Shown: piece after piece, positions 1 to 9,621 of the stretch
How positions within the stretch are numbered: position 1 is the stretch's first letter
Layout of the letters: every line of letters begins with the position of its first letter
From: Methylobacterium sp. E-045
GTDB lineage: Bacteria; Pseudomonadota; Alphaproteobacteria; Rhizobiales; Beijerinckiaceae
DNA: 64,000 nucleotides
Assembly: GCF_022829685.1 (NCBI RefSeq)
Contig: NZ_JAKSYE010000063.1
Coordinates: 104,056 to 168,055 of the forward strand
Direction: 5' to 3'
Program-made: the position numbers and the translations under genes
Notes under the pieces: generated by a model
Told to the model about the DNA's origin: nothing
Databases searched by the model: none
What the model saw: the letters and a program-made list of their open reading frames with translations, nothing else

Positions 1-1301
1 AGGTCGAAATCCAGGGTCGCGTCGTTCTTGCGGTAGAGCATCATGAAGCGGATCGCGTCGCGACCGACCTCGTCGACCACCTCGGCCAGGGTGATGAACT
101 CGCCGGCGCGCTTGGACATCTTCACCGGCTCGCCGGCCCGAAGGAGGCGCACCAGCTGGCACAGCTTCACGTCGAGGGTCGCCTCGCCGTCGCTCACCGC
201 TCTGACCGCCGCCTGCATGCGCTTGACGTAGCCGCCGTGATCCGCCCCGAGCACGTCGATGAGGTCGGTGGCGCCGCGCCGGATCTTGTCGCGGTGATAG
301 GCGATGTCGGAGGCGAAGTAGGTGAACGAGCCGTCCGACTTCAGGAGCGGCCGGTCGACGTCGTCACCGAACTCCACGGTGCGGAACAGGGTCTGCTCAC
401 GGTCCTCCCAATCCTCCGGCAGCTGACCCTTCGGCGGCGGCAGCCGGCCCTCGTAGACGAGGCCCTTCTCGCGAAGCTCCGCCAGGAGGACGGGCACCGC
501 CTCCTTCAGGGTCGCTTCCGAGAAGAAGACGTCGTGATGGATGCCGAGCCGCGCGAGGTCGCCCCGGATCAGCGCCATCATCGCCGCGATGGCATCCGCC
601 CGCACCTGCGGCAGCCAATCGGATTCCGGTGCGTCGAGGAGCGCGCGGCCGTGCTTCTCGGCGAGCGCCCTGCCCACCGGCACGAGATAGTCGCCGGGAT
701 AAAGGCCTTCCGGCACCGTGCCGACCTCTTCGCCGAGCGCCTCGCGGTAGCGCAGGAACGCCGAGCGGGCGAGAACGTCCACCTGTGCGCCGGCATCGTT
801 GATGTAGTACTCGCGCGTCACGTCGCGGCCGGCCGCCACGAGCAGGTTGGCCAGCGCGTCGCCGAACACCGCACCGCGGCCATGGCCCACATGCATCGGC
901 CCGGTGGGGTTGGCCGAGACGTACTCGATGTTGACCTTGCCGCCGGGCATGCGGGCGCGGCCGTAGGCGGCGCCGTCGCCGAGCGCCGCACGCACGACCT
1001 CGTGATAGGTCTCGGGCGTCAGGCGCAGATTGATGAAACCCGGTCCCGCCACGCTCGCCTCGACCACGCGGGGATCCTGCCGGAGTTCCGCCGCCAGCGC
1101 CTCGCCGAGCGCCTTCGGATTGGTCCGGGCCTCCTTGGCGAGGACCAGGGCGGCATTGGTGGCGAGGTCGCCGTGAGCGGCATCGCGCGGCGGCTCGACC
1201 ACCACGCGGGAGAGATCGAGCCCTTCGGGCAGCGTCCCGGACCGGATCAGGCTCTCGAGCGCCTCGCGCACGCGCGCCTCGAAGGTGGCGAAGATGTTCA
1301 T
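1..1301 (-). CDS. argS: Arginyl-tRNA synthetase, C-terminus cut off by the window edge
   Basis: Charges tRNA-Arg with arginine in the cytoplasm (class I synthetase). The reverse-strand reading frame starts at the ATG at 1301 ([11 protein letters not shown]) and stays open to base 1, so about 433 residues are present. It shows the HIGH-type motif as [10 protein letters not shown] near residue 130 and a KMSK motif as [10 protein letters not shown] near residue 405. The ArgRS N-terminal domain precedes the HIGH motif. The remaining C-terminal anticodon-binding domain lies outside the window. The motifs and order make the identification firm. Confidence 0.95.
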   Translation of the reverse strand, partial: MNIFATFEARVREALESLIRSGTLPEGLDLSRVVVEPPRDAAHGDLATNAALVLAKEARTNPKALGEALAAELRQDPRVVEASVAGPGFINLRLTPETYHEVVRAALGDGAAYGRARMPGGKVNIEYVSANPTGPMHVGHGRGAVFGDALANLLVAAGRDVTREYYINDAGAQVDVLARSAFLRYREALGEEVGTVPEGLYPGDYLVPVGRALAEKHGRALLDAPESDWLPQVRADAIAAMMALIRGDLARLGIHHDVFFSEATLKEAVPVLLAELREKGLVYEGRLPPPKGQLPEDWEDREQTLFRTVEFGDDVDRPLLKSDGSFTYFASDIAYHRDKIRRGATDLIDVLGADHGGYVKRMQAAVRAVSDGEATLDVKLCQLVRLLRAGEPVKMSKRAGEFITLAEVVDEVGRDAIRFMMLYRKNDATLDFD

Positions 1302-1437
1302 GGGATATCTGTTCCGCTCGCGCCAAGCCGCATCGTCACGACGGCCGGCGCCTCAATGCGGCGGCATACCAATGCGGGGGGCACGTGTCACGGGAGACCG
1401 CCCATCGCCCTTCGGGGTCTTCTCTCAGCCCGGCGCT

Positions 1438-2024
1438 TCAGAACCAGGCGCGCCAAGCCTCCCACGCTGCCACGGCGCTGGCCAGGGCCGCGTAGCCGCC
1501 GGCATTGGGGTGGGTTCCGTCTCCCGCCGCGGCCTCGCTGGTCCAGGCGTCGGATCCCGTGGCCACGTCGAAGACCGGCAGGAACGGAACGCCGAGTCGG
1601 GCGCAGAGGAGAGCGAGGTCCCGCGACAGAGCCAGGATTCATGCATCCGTCGAGGGATCGTCGCAGACGGGAAGCAGGCCGACCATGAGGGTCTTCCGCC
1701 AGCCGGCGGCGTCCGTGAGAATCGCCGTGGCCATTTCGAGGGAGCGGACGTGAGGGACGCGGGTTCGGCCATCCACGAGGGTGCAATCGTTTGCGCCGAA
1801 CGCGAAAACGAGCCTGCCGTCCAGTCCCTCGGGCAGGCGGGCTTCGGCCTCGTTCCGCCAGCGGCCGCGGATGTCGAGGCTGGTGTCGCGGCGAATGCCG
1901 GGATTGTCATGCGTCACGTCCCAGCCCGCGCGGCGGGCCTCGGCACAGAGACGGCCCGTCCATCCGAGACAGGTGTCGTCACCGACCCCGTTCACGAAAC
2001 TGTCGCCGATGAAGCAATGCGCAT
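1438..2024 (-). pseudogene. Broken SGNH/GDSL-type hydrolase
   Basis: One reverse frame holds the recognisable blocks of an SGNH hydrolase: FIGDSFVNG (nucleophile serine), then FGANDCT (the Asn block), then GDGTHPN (the Asp/His block), ending at 1438 with EAWRAWF. A TGA stop at 1639-1641 interrupts this same frame between STDA and ILALSRDLA; a CGA arginine codon there would restore it. The frame also lacks an in-frame start: the nearby ATG at 2024 is in a different frame, and the nearest in-frame Met lies well inside dgt. Two independent lesions point to a decaying gene rather than a sequencing slip. It follows dgt on the same strand. Confidence 0.72.
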
Positions 2025-2047
2025 GGATCGCGCCGAAATCCCGGCCC

Positions 2048-3316
2048 CTACCCCTCCGCCAGCGGCAGGCCCCGGCTCTCGGGGCTCCAGTGCAGGTCCG
2101 GCGTCGTGGCGAACAGGCGCTTGTGGGCAAGCACCGCGTAGGTGTCGGTCATGCCGGCGATGTAGTCGGCCACGCGCCGGGCGATGCGCCCCTCCCCTGC
2201 CCCCTCGAGCCCGGCCTGCCATTCCTCCGGCATGGAGGCAGGGTTCGTGCTGAAGGCATCGAACAGGTCCGCGACGATGATGTCCGCCTTCGCCCGCACC
2301 GCCAGCACGCTCGGATGGCGGTACATCCGCGCGTAGAGGAAGCGCTTGATCGTGGCATCCGCCTCCTCCAGGGCCGGCGAGAAGGAGACGACCGCCTCGC
2401 TGGCCGCGCGGATATCGGCGACGGAACCCGGTGCCAGGGCCTCGATCCGACGGGTGCTCTCGGCGATCACGTCCTCCACGAAGCGGGTGATCACACGACG
2501 CGCCAGTTCGTGGATCTTTCGCGATTCCTCAAGATTCGGGTGCAGCGCGTCGATCTCGTCGAGGATGTCCCGGAGGAAGGGGACGCCGTCGAGATCCGAG
2601 AGTTCGAACAGGCCTGCCCGCAGGCCGTCGTCGAGGTCGTGGCTGTCATAGGCGATGTCGTCGGCCAGGGCCGCCGCCTGCGCCTCCGGCCCGGCGAAAC
2701 GGGCGAGATCGAGATCGTTCTGCGCGTTGTATTCGAGGATGGCGGCGGGAATGCCCCGTCCCGCCCAGCGCGGGGTCGGGTCGCCCTCCTTCGTGAGGAG
2801 AGGGCCATTGTGCTTGACGAGGCCCTCCAGGGTCTCCCAGGCGAGGTTGAGCCCGTCGAACCCGGCATAGCGCCGTTCGAGCCGCGTCACGATCCTCAGG
2901 GCCTGGGCATTGTGGTCGAACCCGCCATGAGCGGCCATCAGAGCATCGAGCGCGTCCTCGCCGGTATGGCCGAAACAGGTGTGGCCGAGGTCGTGGGAGA
3001 GCGCCAGCGCCTCCGCGAGATCCTCGTCGAGGCCGAGCGCCCGGGCCAGCGCGCGGGCGATCTGGCTGACTTCGAGGGTATGGGTCAGGCGGGTGCGGTA
3101 ATGATCGCCCTCGTGGTGGACGAAAACCTGGGTCTTGTGCTTGAGGCGGCGGAAGGCGGCCGAATGGATGATCCGGTCGCGGTCGCGCTGGAAGTCGCTG
3201 CGCGTGGGCGAGATCGCCTCCGGGATCAACCGCCCGCGCGTGGCCGCCGGATCGGTGGCGTAGCGCGCCCGCCAGCGTTCGCCCCTGTGCCGCACGTCAC
3301 CTCCTGAATGCGCCAT
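2048..3316 (-). CDS. dgt: Deoxyguanosinetriphosphate triphosphohydrolase-like protein (HD superfamily)
   Basis: Hydrolyses dGTP or other dNTPs to the nucleoside and triphosphate, and so takes part in nucleotide-pool control. About 422 residues. The metal-binding HD signature is complete: [10 protein letters not shown], then [15 protein letters not shown], then a downstream [10 protein letters not shown]. The N-terminal [15 protein letters not shown] block is typical of the bacterial Dgt type 2 family. The ATG at 3316 was preferred to an in-frame TTG nine bases upstream. It is divergent from the Fe-S carrier gene, with about 100 bp between them. Confidence 0.93.
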   Translation of the reverse strand: MAHSGGDVRHRGERWRARYATDPAATRGRLIPEAISPTRSDFQRDRDRIIHSAAFRRLKHKTQVFVHHEGDHYRTRLTHTLEVSQIARALARALGLDEDLAEALALSHDLGHTCFGHTGEDALDALMAAHGGFDHNAQALRIVTRLERRYAGFDGLNLAWETLEGLVKHNGPLLTKEGDPTPRWAGRGIPAAILEYNAQNDLDLARFAGPEAQAAALADDIAYDSHDLDDGLRAGLFELSDLDGVPFLRDILDEIDALHPNLEESRKIHELARRVITRFVEDVIAESTRRIEALAPGSVADIRAASEAVVSFSPALEEADATIKRFLYARMYRHPSVLAVRAKADIIVADLFDAFSTNPASMPEEWQAGLEGAGEGRIARRVADYIAGMTDTYAVLAHKRLFATTPDLHWSPESRGLPLAEG

Positions 3317-3415
3317 CGCGCGCAACGACCATCTCGCGTTGCAGCGCGTCTCTACGGCGCATATCTTGTGTGGGCTAGCGCTTCTGGCAATCGACGAGAA
3401 CCCAAGAGCATCACG

Positions 3416-3742
3416 ATGGCCGACATCACCCTGACCCCCCGCGCGGCCAAGCGCATCAACGAGATCATGGGAGCCGAGCCTCCCGGCGCGTCCCTGCGGA
3501 TCAGCGTGAACGGCGGCGGCTGCTCGGGCTTCTCCTACGCCTTCGACATCGAGCGGGCGCGGGCCGAGGACGACGTGGTGATCGAGCGCGACGGCGCCAC
3601 CGTCCTCGTCGATCCGGTCTCCCTCGAATACATGAGCGGATCGACCATCGATTTCGCCAACGATCTGATCGGCCAGGCCTTCAAGATCGAGAATCCGCAG
3701 GTCACTTCCTCCTGCGGCTGCGGCACGTCGTTCTCGCTCTGA
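3416..3742 (+). CDS. A-type iron-sulfur carrier (IscA/ErpA family)
   Basis: Small cytoplasmic protein (108 aa) that accepts and delivers Fe-S clusters to apo-proteins. The three conserved cysteines are visible: one in [10 protein letters not shown] and two in the C-terminal SSCGCGTSF. The ATG at 3416 begins [13 protein letters not shown]; the open frame extends upstream to 3308 but that part lacks family similarity. Which subgroup it belongs to (ErpA, IscA or SufA) cannot be settled by reading alone. It stands as a single gene, divergent from dgt. Confidence 0.92.
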   Translation: MADITLTPRAAKRINEIMGAEPPGASLRISVNGGGCSGFSYAFDIERARAEDDVVIERDGATVLVDPVSLEYMSGSTIDFANDLIGQAFKIENPQVTSSCGCGTSFSL

Positions 3743-3903
3743 GGCATCGTCATTCCGTCACGGCACGGCGTGCGGCTGCGCGATTGCCTCGCCGTGGAAA
3801 AAGCGGCACGGATGCGGTTCGGCGCGGCACCGTTGCACGAAGCGCCTTTTTTCGCAGCGCCCCGGATCCGCTCATGATCGTCCCACAAGGTCGTCCCTTC
3901 TTC

Positions 3904-5718
3904 ATGCGGACGGCTGGCCTTTCGGTCTGCGCCCTCCTCATCTTCGGCGGCGGCGGCCCGCTCCGCCCCTTGCTCGGCCCCTTGCCGGTCTCGGCCCAGG
4001 AAGCGGCGTCCGCCGTGCAGGACGTGACGCTCCAGAACGTGACGATGACCTTCGGCGGCACGGTCCTCACCGCGCCGCAGGTCATCGTCAGCGGGACGCG
4101 CCTGACGAAGGACGATCTCCTCGGTCTGCTGAGATCCGGCCCCGAGCCCCTGGCCGCGCGTCTCGCGAAGTTCGATGCCGCGAGCATCGTGATCCCGGAG
4201 CTTCGCTCCGAGACCCGGATCGGGACCAAGACCCAGAACGCGACCTATCGCGACGTGACGGCCAAGGACGTGCGTGGCGGCCGCATCGCCCAGGCAAGTG
4301 CGGCGGGGTTAACGGCTGTGGAGGCCGGGGGCGAGGCGAAACACAGCGCCAGTTACGGTCGCATCGAGATGAAGGATGTCGATCTCGCCGCGATGGCGCG
4401 GCTCTACGGTGAAGCGGGCGACGCCAAGAGCCCGATGCTGCGGATCTATGGCGCCTTCTCGGCCGCCGACATTTCGATGGAGGCCGAGGGCACGGTGGTG
4501 AAGATTGCCCGTCTCGAGGGCAGCGACGTCAGCGGACGCCAGATTCCGGCTACATGGACCGGCGCGCTCGACGCGATGTCCCGCGTGGACCCCATCCAGC
4601 CCGCCTCCGCCGACAAGGCGCGGATCCTGGGAACCGTGGCCGACCTCATCGACGGATTCTCTGTCGGCTCGTTCCAGGCCAGCGGACTCACGATCAACCA
4701 GACTCATGACGGCGAGCCCGTGGCGATGACCATGGGACGCATGGCCTTCGCTTCGGGAAACCTGACCTTCGAGGATCTCGGCTTCACGGTGGGCGAAGCC
4801 GGCGGCAAGCTCTCGCGCCTGTCCTTCGCGGGCTTCTCCTTCGCCCCGACCGTGGCGGCCATGCGCAAGCTCTCGACGCAGGCCGGGGAGCCCACCGAAG
4901 CGGATTTACGACAGATGACGCCGGTGCTCGGCACCCTGGCATTCAAGGATCTGAGCCTCGACCTGCCGCCGGACGAGGTGTCTGCTCCGCCCAAGCCCTC
5001 CGCGAAGCCCCCTGGCGCCCCGTCGCCCGCGGCCGCGACGGCGCCCAAGCATATCGGCCTGCGCGACGGCGCCTTCGCCTTTGGACCGCTGCGCGACGGC
5101 CTGCCCACCACCGGCCGGGCCAACCTCTCGGGCCTCACCCTCCCCGCCTCGGCGGTGGCCGGAATTCCGGGACTCGGCTCCCTCGGCGCCTATGGCTACC
5201 GCGACCTCGACCTCGACGTCGTGGCCGACACGGCCTGGAACGAGGCCGCCAAGGAACTCACCTTCAGCGAGGTGTCGGTGTCGGGCAAGGACATGGGCAG
5301 CGTGAAGATCAACGGCACCCTCGGCGGCATCGGCCCGGCGGTGTTCGACCCGGATCCGAGCGTCTCGACCTTCGCCATGCTGGGCGCGACCGCCAAGACC
5401 CTCGACCTGCGGATCGAGAATACCGGCCTGTTCGAGCGCTTCATCGCCACGCAGTCGAAGAGCCTGAGCCTCAAGCCCGAGGAACTGACTCAGGAATACG
5501 TCACCGCCACGACGTTCGGCGTGCCGGCCATCCTCGGCAATTCGGCCGGGGCCAAGGCCATCGGCGCGGCCCTGGGCCAGTTCGTGATGAAGCCGGGCAC
5601 ACTTCTTCTCAGCGCCAAGGCGAAGAATGCCGGCGGCATCGGCATGCTCGAATTCAGCGCGGCCCCGACGCCGGGCGCCGTGCTCGACAGGCTGGACGTG
5701 AGCGCGAAGGCGAACTGA
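3904..5718 (+). CDS. Large exported protein of unknown function
   Basis: About 604 residues from the ATG at 3904; an earlier in-frame ATG at 3874 is possible. The N-terminus MRTAGLSVCALLIFGGGG followed by LPVSAQEAA looks like a signal peptide with cleavage after SAQ or nearby. The body is built of short beta-rich stretches with repeated VTLQNVTMTF / VSVSGKDMGSVKING-like phrases. It has a proline/alanine-rich linker near residues 360-380 (PKPSAKPPGAPSPAA) between two halves. I recognise no catalytic motif. A periplasmic or surface role is inferred from the signal peptide only. It is followed by the convergent rnd gene. Confidence 0.75.
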   Translation: MRTAGLSVCALLIFGGGGPLRPLLGPLPVSAQEAASAVQDVTLQNVTMTFGGTVLTAPQVIVSGTRLTKDDLLGLLRSGPEPLAARLAKFDAASIVIPELRSETRIGTKTQNATYRDVTAKDVRGGRIAQASAAGLTAVEAGGEAKHSASYGRIEMKDVDLAAMARLYGEAGDAKSPMLRIYGAFSAADISMEAEGTVVKIARLEGSDVSGRQIPATWTGALDAMSRVDPIQPASADKARILGTVADLIDGFSVGSFQASGLTINQTHDGEPVAMTMGRMAFASGNLTFEDLGFTVGEAGGKLSRLSFAGFSFAPTVAAMRKLSTQAGEPTEADLRQMTPVLGTLAFKDLSLDLPPDEVSAPPKPSAKPPGAPSPAAATAPKHIGLRDGAFAFGPLRDGLPTTGRANLSGLTLPASAVAGIPGLGSLGAYGYRDLDLDVVADTAWNEAAKELTFSEVSVSGKDMGSVKINGTLGGIGPAVFDPDPSVSTFAMLGATAKTLDLRIENTGLFERFIATQSKSLSLKPEELTQEYVTATTFGVPAILGNSAGAKAIGAALGQFVMKPGTLLLSAKAKNAGGIGMLEFSAAPTPGAVLDRLDVSAKAN

Positions 5719-5742
5719 CGACGGGGGAGGAACGCCTACGTC

Positions 5743-5773
5743 TCTCCTCCCCCGTTGCGGGGTGGAGAGGCGT
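5743..5773. repeat. GC-rich palindrome between convergent genes
   Basis: The sequence reads TCTCCTCCCCCGTTGCGGGG and continues TGGAGA, a short imperfect stem-loop in the gap between the exported-protein gene and rnd. Its half-sequence (CCCCCGTTGCGGGG) resembles the stems of the larger composite palindromes at 9463, 41803 and 50001. It may also serve as a weak bidirectional terminator, although no T tract follows. Confidence 0.4.
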
Positions 5774-5784
5774 CTGAGCCCGGA

Positions 5785-6936
5785 TCAATCCAATGTGCGC
5801 ACCACGATCCGCCCGCCCTCGGCCGACAGGGCGAGGCGGCCGGCCTTGAGGGCCAGCGCCTTCTCGCCGAACAGTGTCCGGCGCCAGCCGTGCAGGACGG
5901 CGATGTCGGCCTCGTCGTCTTCGGCGATGGCTTCGAGGTCATCCATCGTGGCGACGATCTTGGGCGCCACGTCCTCGGCCTCGCAGACCGCCTTGAGCAG
6001 CACCTTCAGCAATTCCACCACGGCGCCGTTGCCGCCCCGGCCCCGGCTGCGCTCGGGCAGGACGATATCGGACAGGTCGCGCTGGAAGCCGCGCTCCACG
6101 GCGGCGAGGATATCGGCTCCGGTCCGCGAACGCTCGAAGCCCGCCGGGATCGAGCGCAGGCGCCCCAGGGCCTCGACGCTGCGCGGAGAGGAGGTGGCGA
6201 TGTCGATCACCGCCTCGTCCTTCAGGATACGGCCGCGCGGGACGTTGCGGGTCTGCGCCTCGCGCTCGCGCCAGGCGGCGACCTCGGCCAGCACCGCGAT
6301 CTCGCGCGGCTTGCGCATGCGGCCGGACAACCGGCGCCAGGCCTGGGCCGGGTCGGCCTTGTAGGTCTCCGGCGACGTGAGGACGCTCATCTCCTCGTCG
6401 AGCCATTCGCCGCGATCGGTGGAGAGGAGCTGCCCCGCCAGCACCTCGTAGACCTTCACCAGGTGGGTCACGTCGGAGAGGGCGTAGCTCGACTGGGCGT
6501 CGGAGAGCGGGCGGCGCGACCAGTCGGTGAAGCGGGAGGATTTGTCGATCTTCGCCTTCGCCACGTCGTTGACGAGTTGCTCGTAGGAGACCGAGTCGCC
6601 GTAGCCGCAGACCATGGCGGCGACCTGCGTATCGAAGAAGGGCTGCGGCAGCAGCCCCCCGAGCAGCCAGATGATCTCGAGGTCCTGGCGCGCCGAGTGG
6701 AACACCTTGACCACGCCCTCGTCGGCCATCAGCGCGAAGAACGGCGCGAGGTCGATGTCGGGGGACAACGGGTCGACGAGCACCCCCGACCCGTCCGGCC
6801 CCGCCATCTGGATGAGGCAGAGCTTGGGGTAGTAGGTCGTCTCCCGCATGAACTCCGTGTCCACGGTGACGAACGGCTGTCCGGCGAAACGGATGCAGGC
6901 CTCGGCGAGGGCCGGCGTGGTGGCGATGAGATCCAT
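5785..6936 (-). CDS. rnd: Ribonuclease D
   Basis: 3'-5' exoribonuclease of the DEDD family, acting on tRNA and small RNA 3' ends. 383 residues, the usual length. Exo I is seen as [11 protein letters not shown] near residue 25, exo II as [12 protein letters not shown] near residue 80, and exo III as [15 protein letters not shown] near residue 155. An HRDC-like C-terminal half follows ([14 protein letters not shown] onwards). The gene lies in a neighbourhood common in Hyphomicrobiales (aspS, rnd, ppx, ppk, hdaA), here interrupted by other genes. Confidence 0.94.
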   Translation of the reverse strand: MDLIATTPALAEACIRFAGQPFVTVDTEFMRETTYYPKLCLIQMAGPDGSGVLVDPLSPDIDLAPFFALMADEGVVKVFHSARQDLEIIWLLGGLLPQPFFDTQVAAMVCGYGDSVSYEQLVNDVAKAKIDKSSRFTDWSRRPLSDAQSSYALSDVTHLVKVYEVLAGQLLSTDRGEWLDEEMSVLTSPETYKADPAQAWRRLSGRMRKPREIAVLAEVAAWREREAQTRNVPRGRILKDEAVIDIATSSPRSVEALGRLRSIPAGFERSRTGADILAAVERGFQRDLSDIVLPERSRGRGGNGAVVELLKVLLKAVCEAEDVAPKIVATMDDLEAIAEDDEADIAVLHGWRRTLFGEKALALKAGRLALSAEGGRIVVRTLD

Positions 6937-7042
6937 GAGAGCCGGCTATATCGGAGGTTGACGCGCGAGGCGAGATCGTATCTCGCGCCGCGCGCGGCTA
7001 TCCCCGACATCCCCGCCCGGATCCTGTGCCCCGGATCCCTCT

Positions 7043-7462
7043 TCAGGCGGCGTGCTTGCGGGACCGGTCCCGGCAGGCGAGGCTGCGCATCCGTTCGGCG
7101 CGCTCGCGCTTCTGGGCCGAGGCACGGGTCAAAAGCCAGTCGAGGATGCCGGCTTTCATCCGCGGTCCGGCCTCCTCGGTCAGGCGCCGGATGCGATCCA
7201 CCCGGAAGCCGCGATAGCCGCCGCGTGCGCGGTCGATGCCGCCGAGCAGCGTCCGGCCCGGTCCGAGCCTCAACTCGCGCGCGTCGAGGACACGCGTGCT
7301 CCAGAGACCACGGGAATCCTCGTAGACGATCTCGAACCGGCCTTCGAGCGGTAGGATCTGCCAGGCGCCGGGCTTGTGCTCGCCCCGTGCCGCACCCTTT
7401 CCCCCTACGGAGGGAGCCGCTGCGGCCTCGTGCAAAATGTTGAAAAACGCGTTCGCATTCAT
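7043..7462 (-). CDS. Small stand-alone WYL-like domain protein
   Basis: 139 residues from the ATG at 7462. The core YEDSRGLWSTRVLDAREL, then GRTLLGGIDRARGGYRGFRVDRI, resembles WYL-type ligand-binding domains (strand-rich, with an R-x-F-R-x-D-R-I ending). No helix-turn-helix precedes it, unlike usual WYL transcription factors. The C-terminus is basic (RKHAA at the end). It is divergent from aspS. A role in nucleotide or nucleic-acid sensing is inference from the WYL family only. Confidence 0.7.
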   Translation of the reverse strand: MNANAFFNILHEAAAAPSVGGKGAARGEHKPGAWQILPLEGRFEIVYEDSRGLWSTRVLDARELRLGPGRTLLGGIDRARGGYRGFRVDRIRRLTEEAGPRMKAGILDWLLTRASAQKRERAERMRSLACRDRSRKHAA

Positions 7463-7566
7463 GGACTTGATATGGGGATTTCCCCTCGTTTTCGTAAGGT
7501 CTTTGCTGTCCTCGGCAACCTTGGGGCTTCTTCTCTGGTGCATGCTGGGCTGCCAAGTCGAAGCGC

Positions 7567-7582
7567 TTAGCGATTTCGCTAA
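7567..7582. promoter_or_regulatory. Perfect dyad upstream of aspS
   Basis: TTAGCGATTTCGCTAA has 7-base arms with a 2-base centre, located 60 bases before the aspS start in the gap shared with the divergent WYL-like gene. The position fits an operator for either gene. No promoter could be assigned with confidence. Confidence 0.35.
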
Positions 7583-7642
7583 ATCGCCTTGACTTGCCCG
7601 CCTTCGCCCGCATGGTGCGCCGCTCAATCTGAAGAGCCCGTC

Positions 7643-9457
7643 ATGCACCGTTATCGTACCCATACCTGTGGGGCCCTCCGCCCGTCCGACGTCGGCGAGA
7701 CCGTTCGCCTTTCCGGCTGGTGCCACCGCATCCGCGACCATGGCGGCGTCCTCTTCATCGACCTGCGCGACCATTACGGTCGCACCCAATGCGTGGTCGA
7801 TTCCGATTCGAAGGCGTTCAAGACGGCGAACCTCGCCCGCTCGGAATGGGTGATCCGCATCGACGGCCGCGTTCGCACCCGCCCCGCCGGTACCGAGAAT
7901 GCCGACCTGCCCACCGGCACGGTGGAGGTCTATATCGACGACATCGAGGTTCTCGGCCCCGCCGGCGAACTGCCGGTGCCGGTCTTCGGCGACCAGGACT
8001 ACCCGGAGGAGACGCGGCTCAAGTACCGGTTCCTCGACCTGCGCCGCGACAAGCTCCACGCCAACATCATGAAGCGCGGCGCGATCATCGATTCGCTCCG
8101 CCGCCGGATGCGCGAAGGCGGGTTCTTCGAGTTCCAGACGCCGATCCTCACGGCGTCCTCGCCGGAGGGGGCCCGCGACTACCTGGTGCCCTCCCGCGTG
8201 CACCCCGGCAAGTTCTACGCGCTGCCGCAGGCGCCCCAGCAGTTCAAGCAGCTGACGATGATCGCCGGCTTCGACCGCTACTTCCAGATCGCCCCGTGTT
8301 TTCGCGACGAGGATGCCCGCGCCGACCGCTCGCCGGGCGAGTTCTACCAGCTCGACATCGAGATGAGCTTCGTCACCCAGGAGGACGTATTCCAGTCGGT
8401 GGAGCCGGTCCTGCGCGACGTCTTCGAGGAATTCGCCGACGGCAAGCGGGTCACCGAGACCTTCCCGCGCATCCCCTATGCCGAGGCGATGCTGAAATAC
8501 GGCGTCGACAAGCCGGACCTGCGCAACCCGCTCGTGATCGCCGACGTGACGGACGAATTCGCCCGCGACGAGGTCGAGTTCAAGGCGTTCAAGGGCGTGA
8601 TCAAGTCCGGCGGCGTGGTCCGTGCGATCCCCGCCACGGGGGCCGCGACGCAACCGCGCTCGTTCTTCGACAAGCTCAACGACTTCGCCCGCGCCGAGGG
8701 CGCGCCGGGCCTGGGCTACATCATCTTCGAGGACGACAACGGCACGGTCACCGGCAAGGGTCCGATCGCCAAGTTCATTCCTTCCGAGATCCAGGCTCTC
8801 ATCCGCGAAAAGACCGGCACGAAGGCCGGCGACGCGGTGTTCTTCTCCGCCGGCACCGAGGCCAAGGCCGCGGCGCTCGCCGGCAAGGCCCGCATCCGCA
8901 TCGGCGACGAACTCGGCCTCTGCGACAAGGACCAGTTCGCGTTCTGCTGGATCACGGACTTCCCGATGTACGAGTGGAACGAGGACGACAAGCGGATCGA
9001 CTTCTCCCACAACCCGTTCTCGATGCCGAACTTCGACCGCGAGGCGTTCCTGGCCCTCGACCCGTCGGATGCGGAGACGATCCTGGGCATCAAGGCGTTC
9101 CAGTACGACATCGTCTGCAACGGCACGGAACTGTCCTCCGGTGCGATCCGGAACCATCGCCCGGAGGTGATGGAGAAGGCGTTCGGTCTCGCCGGCTACG
9201 GGCAGGACGTGCTCGAAGAAAAGTTCGGCGGCATGCTCAACGCGCTGAAGCTCGGCGCCCCACCGCACGGCGGCATCGCGCCGGGAATCGACCGCATCGT
9301 CATGCTGCTCTGCGGCGAACAGAACCTGCGCGAGGTGGTCCTGTTCCCCATGAACCAGCGCGCCGAAGACCTGATGATGGGCGCCCCGGCCGAGGCGACC
9401 CCGAAGCAGCTGCGCGAACTCCACATCCGGTTGAACCTGCCCGAGAAGCAGGGCTGA
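7643..9457 (+). CDS. aspS: Aspartyl-tRNA synthetase (probably non-discriminating)
   Basis: Class II synthetase of 604 residues, starting at the ATG at 7643 ([13 protein letters not shown]). It has the OB-fold anticodon domain ([20 protein letters not shown]), the bacterial class II core ([40 protein letters not shown]), a GAD insertion domain, and motif 3 ([18 protein letters not shown]). Because gatCAB is present at 39.9-43.8 kb, the enzyme probably also aspartylates tRNA-Asn for later amidation, as in many alphaproteobacteria. That specificity is inferred, not read. Confidence 0.95.
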   Translation: MHRYRTHTCGALRPSDVGETVRLSGWCHRIRDHGGVLFIDLRDHYGRTQCVVDSDSKAFKTANLARSEWVIRIDGRVRTRPAGTENADLPTGTVEVYIDDIEVLGPAGELPVPVFGDQDYPEETRLKYRFLDLRRDKLHANIMKRGAIIDSLRRRMREGGFFEFQTPILTASSPEGARDYLVPSRVHPGKFYALPQAPQQFKQLTMIAGFDRYFQIAPCFRDEDARADRSPGEFYQLDIEMSFVTQEDVFQSVEPVLRDVFEEFADGKRVTETFPRIPYAEAMLKYGVDKPDLRNPLVIADVTDEFARDEVEFKAFKGVIKSGGVVRAIPATGAATQPRSFFDKLNDFARAEGAPGLGYIIFEDDNGTVTGKGPIAKFIPSEIQALIREKTGTKAGDAVFFSAGTEAKAAALAGKARIRIGDELGLCDKDQFAFCWITDFPMYEWNEDDKRIDFSHNPFSMPNFDREAFLALDPSDAETILGIKAFQYDIVCNGTELSSGAIRNHRPEVMEKAFGLAGYGQDVLEEKFGGMLNALKLGAPPHGGIAPGIDRIVMLLCGEQNLREVVLFPMNQRAEDLMMGAPAEATPKQLRELHIRLNLPEKQG

Positions 9458-9462
9458 GTCGC

Positions 9463-9597
9463 TACACACCACCCTCTCCCCTCTGCGGGGGAGGGTACCT
9501 TGGAGCAGGCGGGAGAGGGGGCGACCTCTCCGGACACCGCGCTCCCCTCTCCCGCCCCTCGCTCCCCCGCAGAGGGGGAGGGTTTGCAGAGCCCGAT
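9463..9597. repeat. Composite GC-rich palindrome (REP-like), copy 1
   Basis: The gap between aspS and the glycosyltransferase holds nested inverted repeats: CCCTCTCCCCTCTGCGGGGG at the left pairs with CCCCCGCAGAGGGGGAGGG at the right. An inner pair is GCGGGAGAGGGG against CCCCTCTCCCGC. The same arrangement recurs at about 50001-50134 and in a diverged form at 41803-41895. It looks like a dispersed extragenic palindrome that folds into a long hairpin in RNA. Confidence 0.65.
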
Positions 9598-9621
9598 CCC
9601 TCCAACATTGACAGGGCCGAC

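Noticed and set aside
1639..1641. In-frame TGA in the SGNH hydrolase as a selenocysteine codon
   Set aside because: It is not at a catalytic position, no selenocysteine element is visible behind it, and the gene also lacks a start codon, so decay is the simpler explanation.
237..1688. Long forward frame of 483 codons opposite argS
   Set aside because: It is the antisense of argS and runs on into the broken hydrolase; high-GC codon bias makes such shadow frames long. The argS motifs on the reverse strand decide the issue.
9463..9597. Palindromic gap as a CRISPR or phage attachment site
   Set aside because: There are no regularly spaced direct repeats or spacers; it is one nested inverted repeat with relatives in other gaps.
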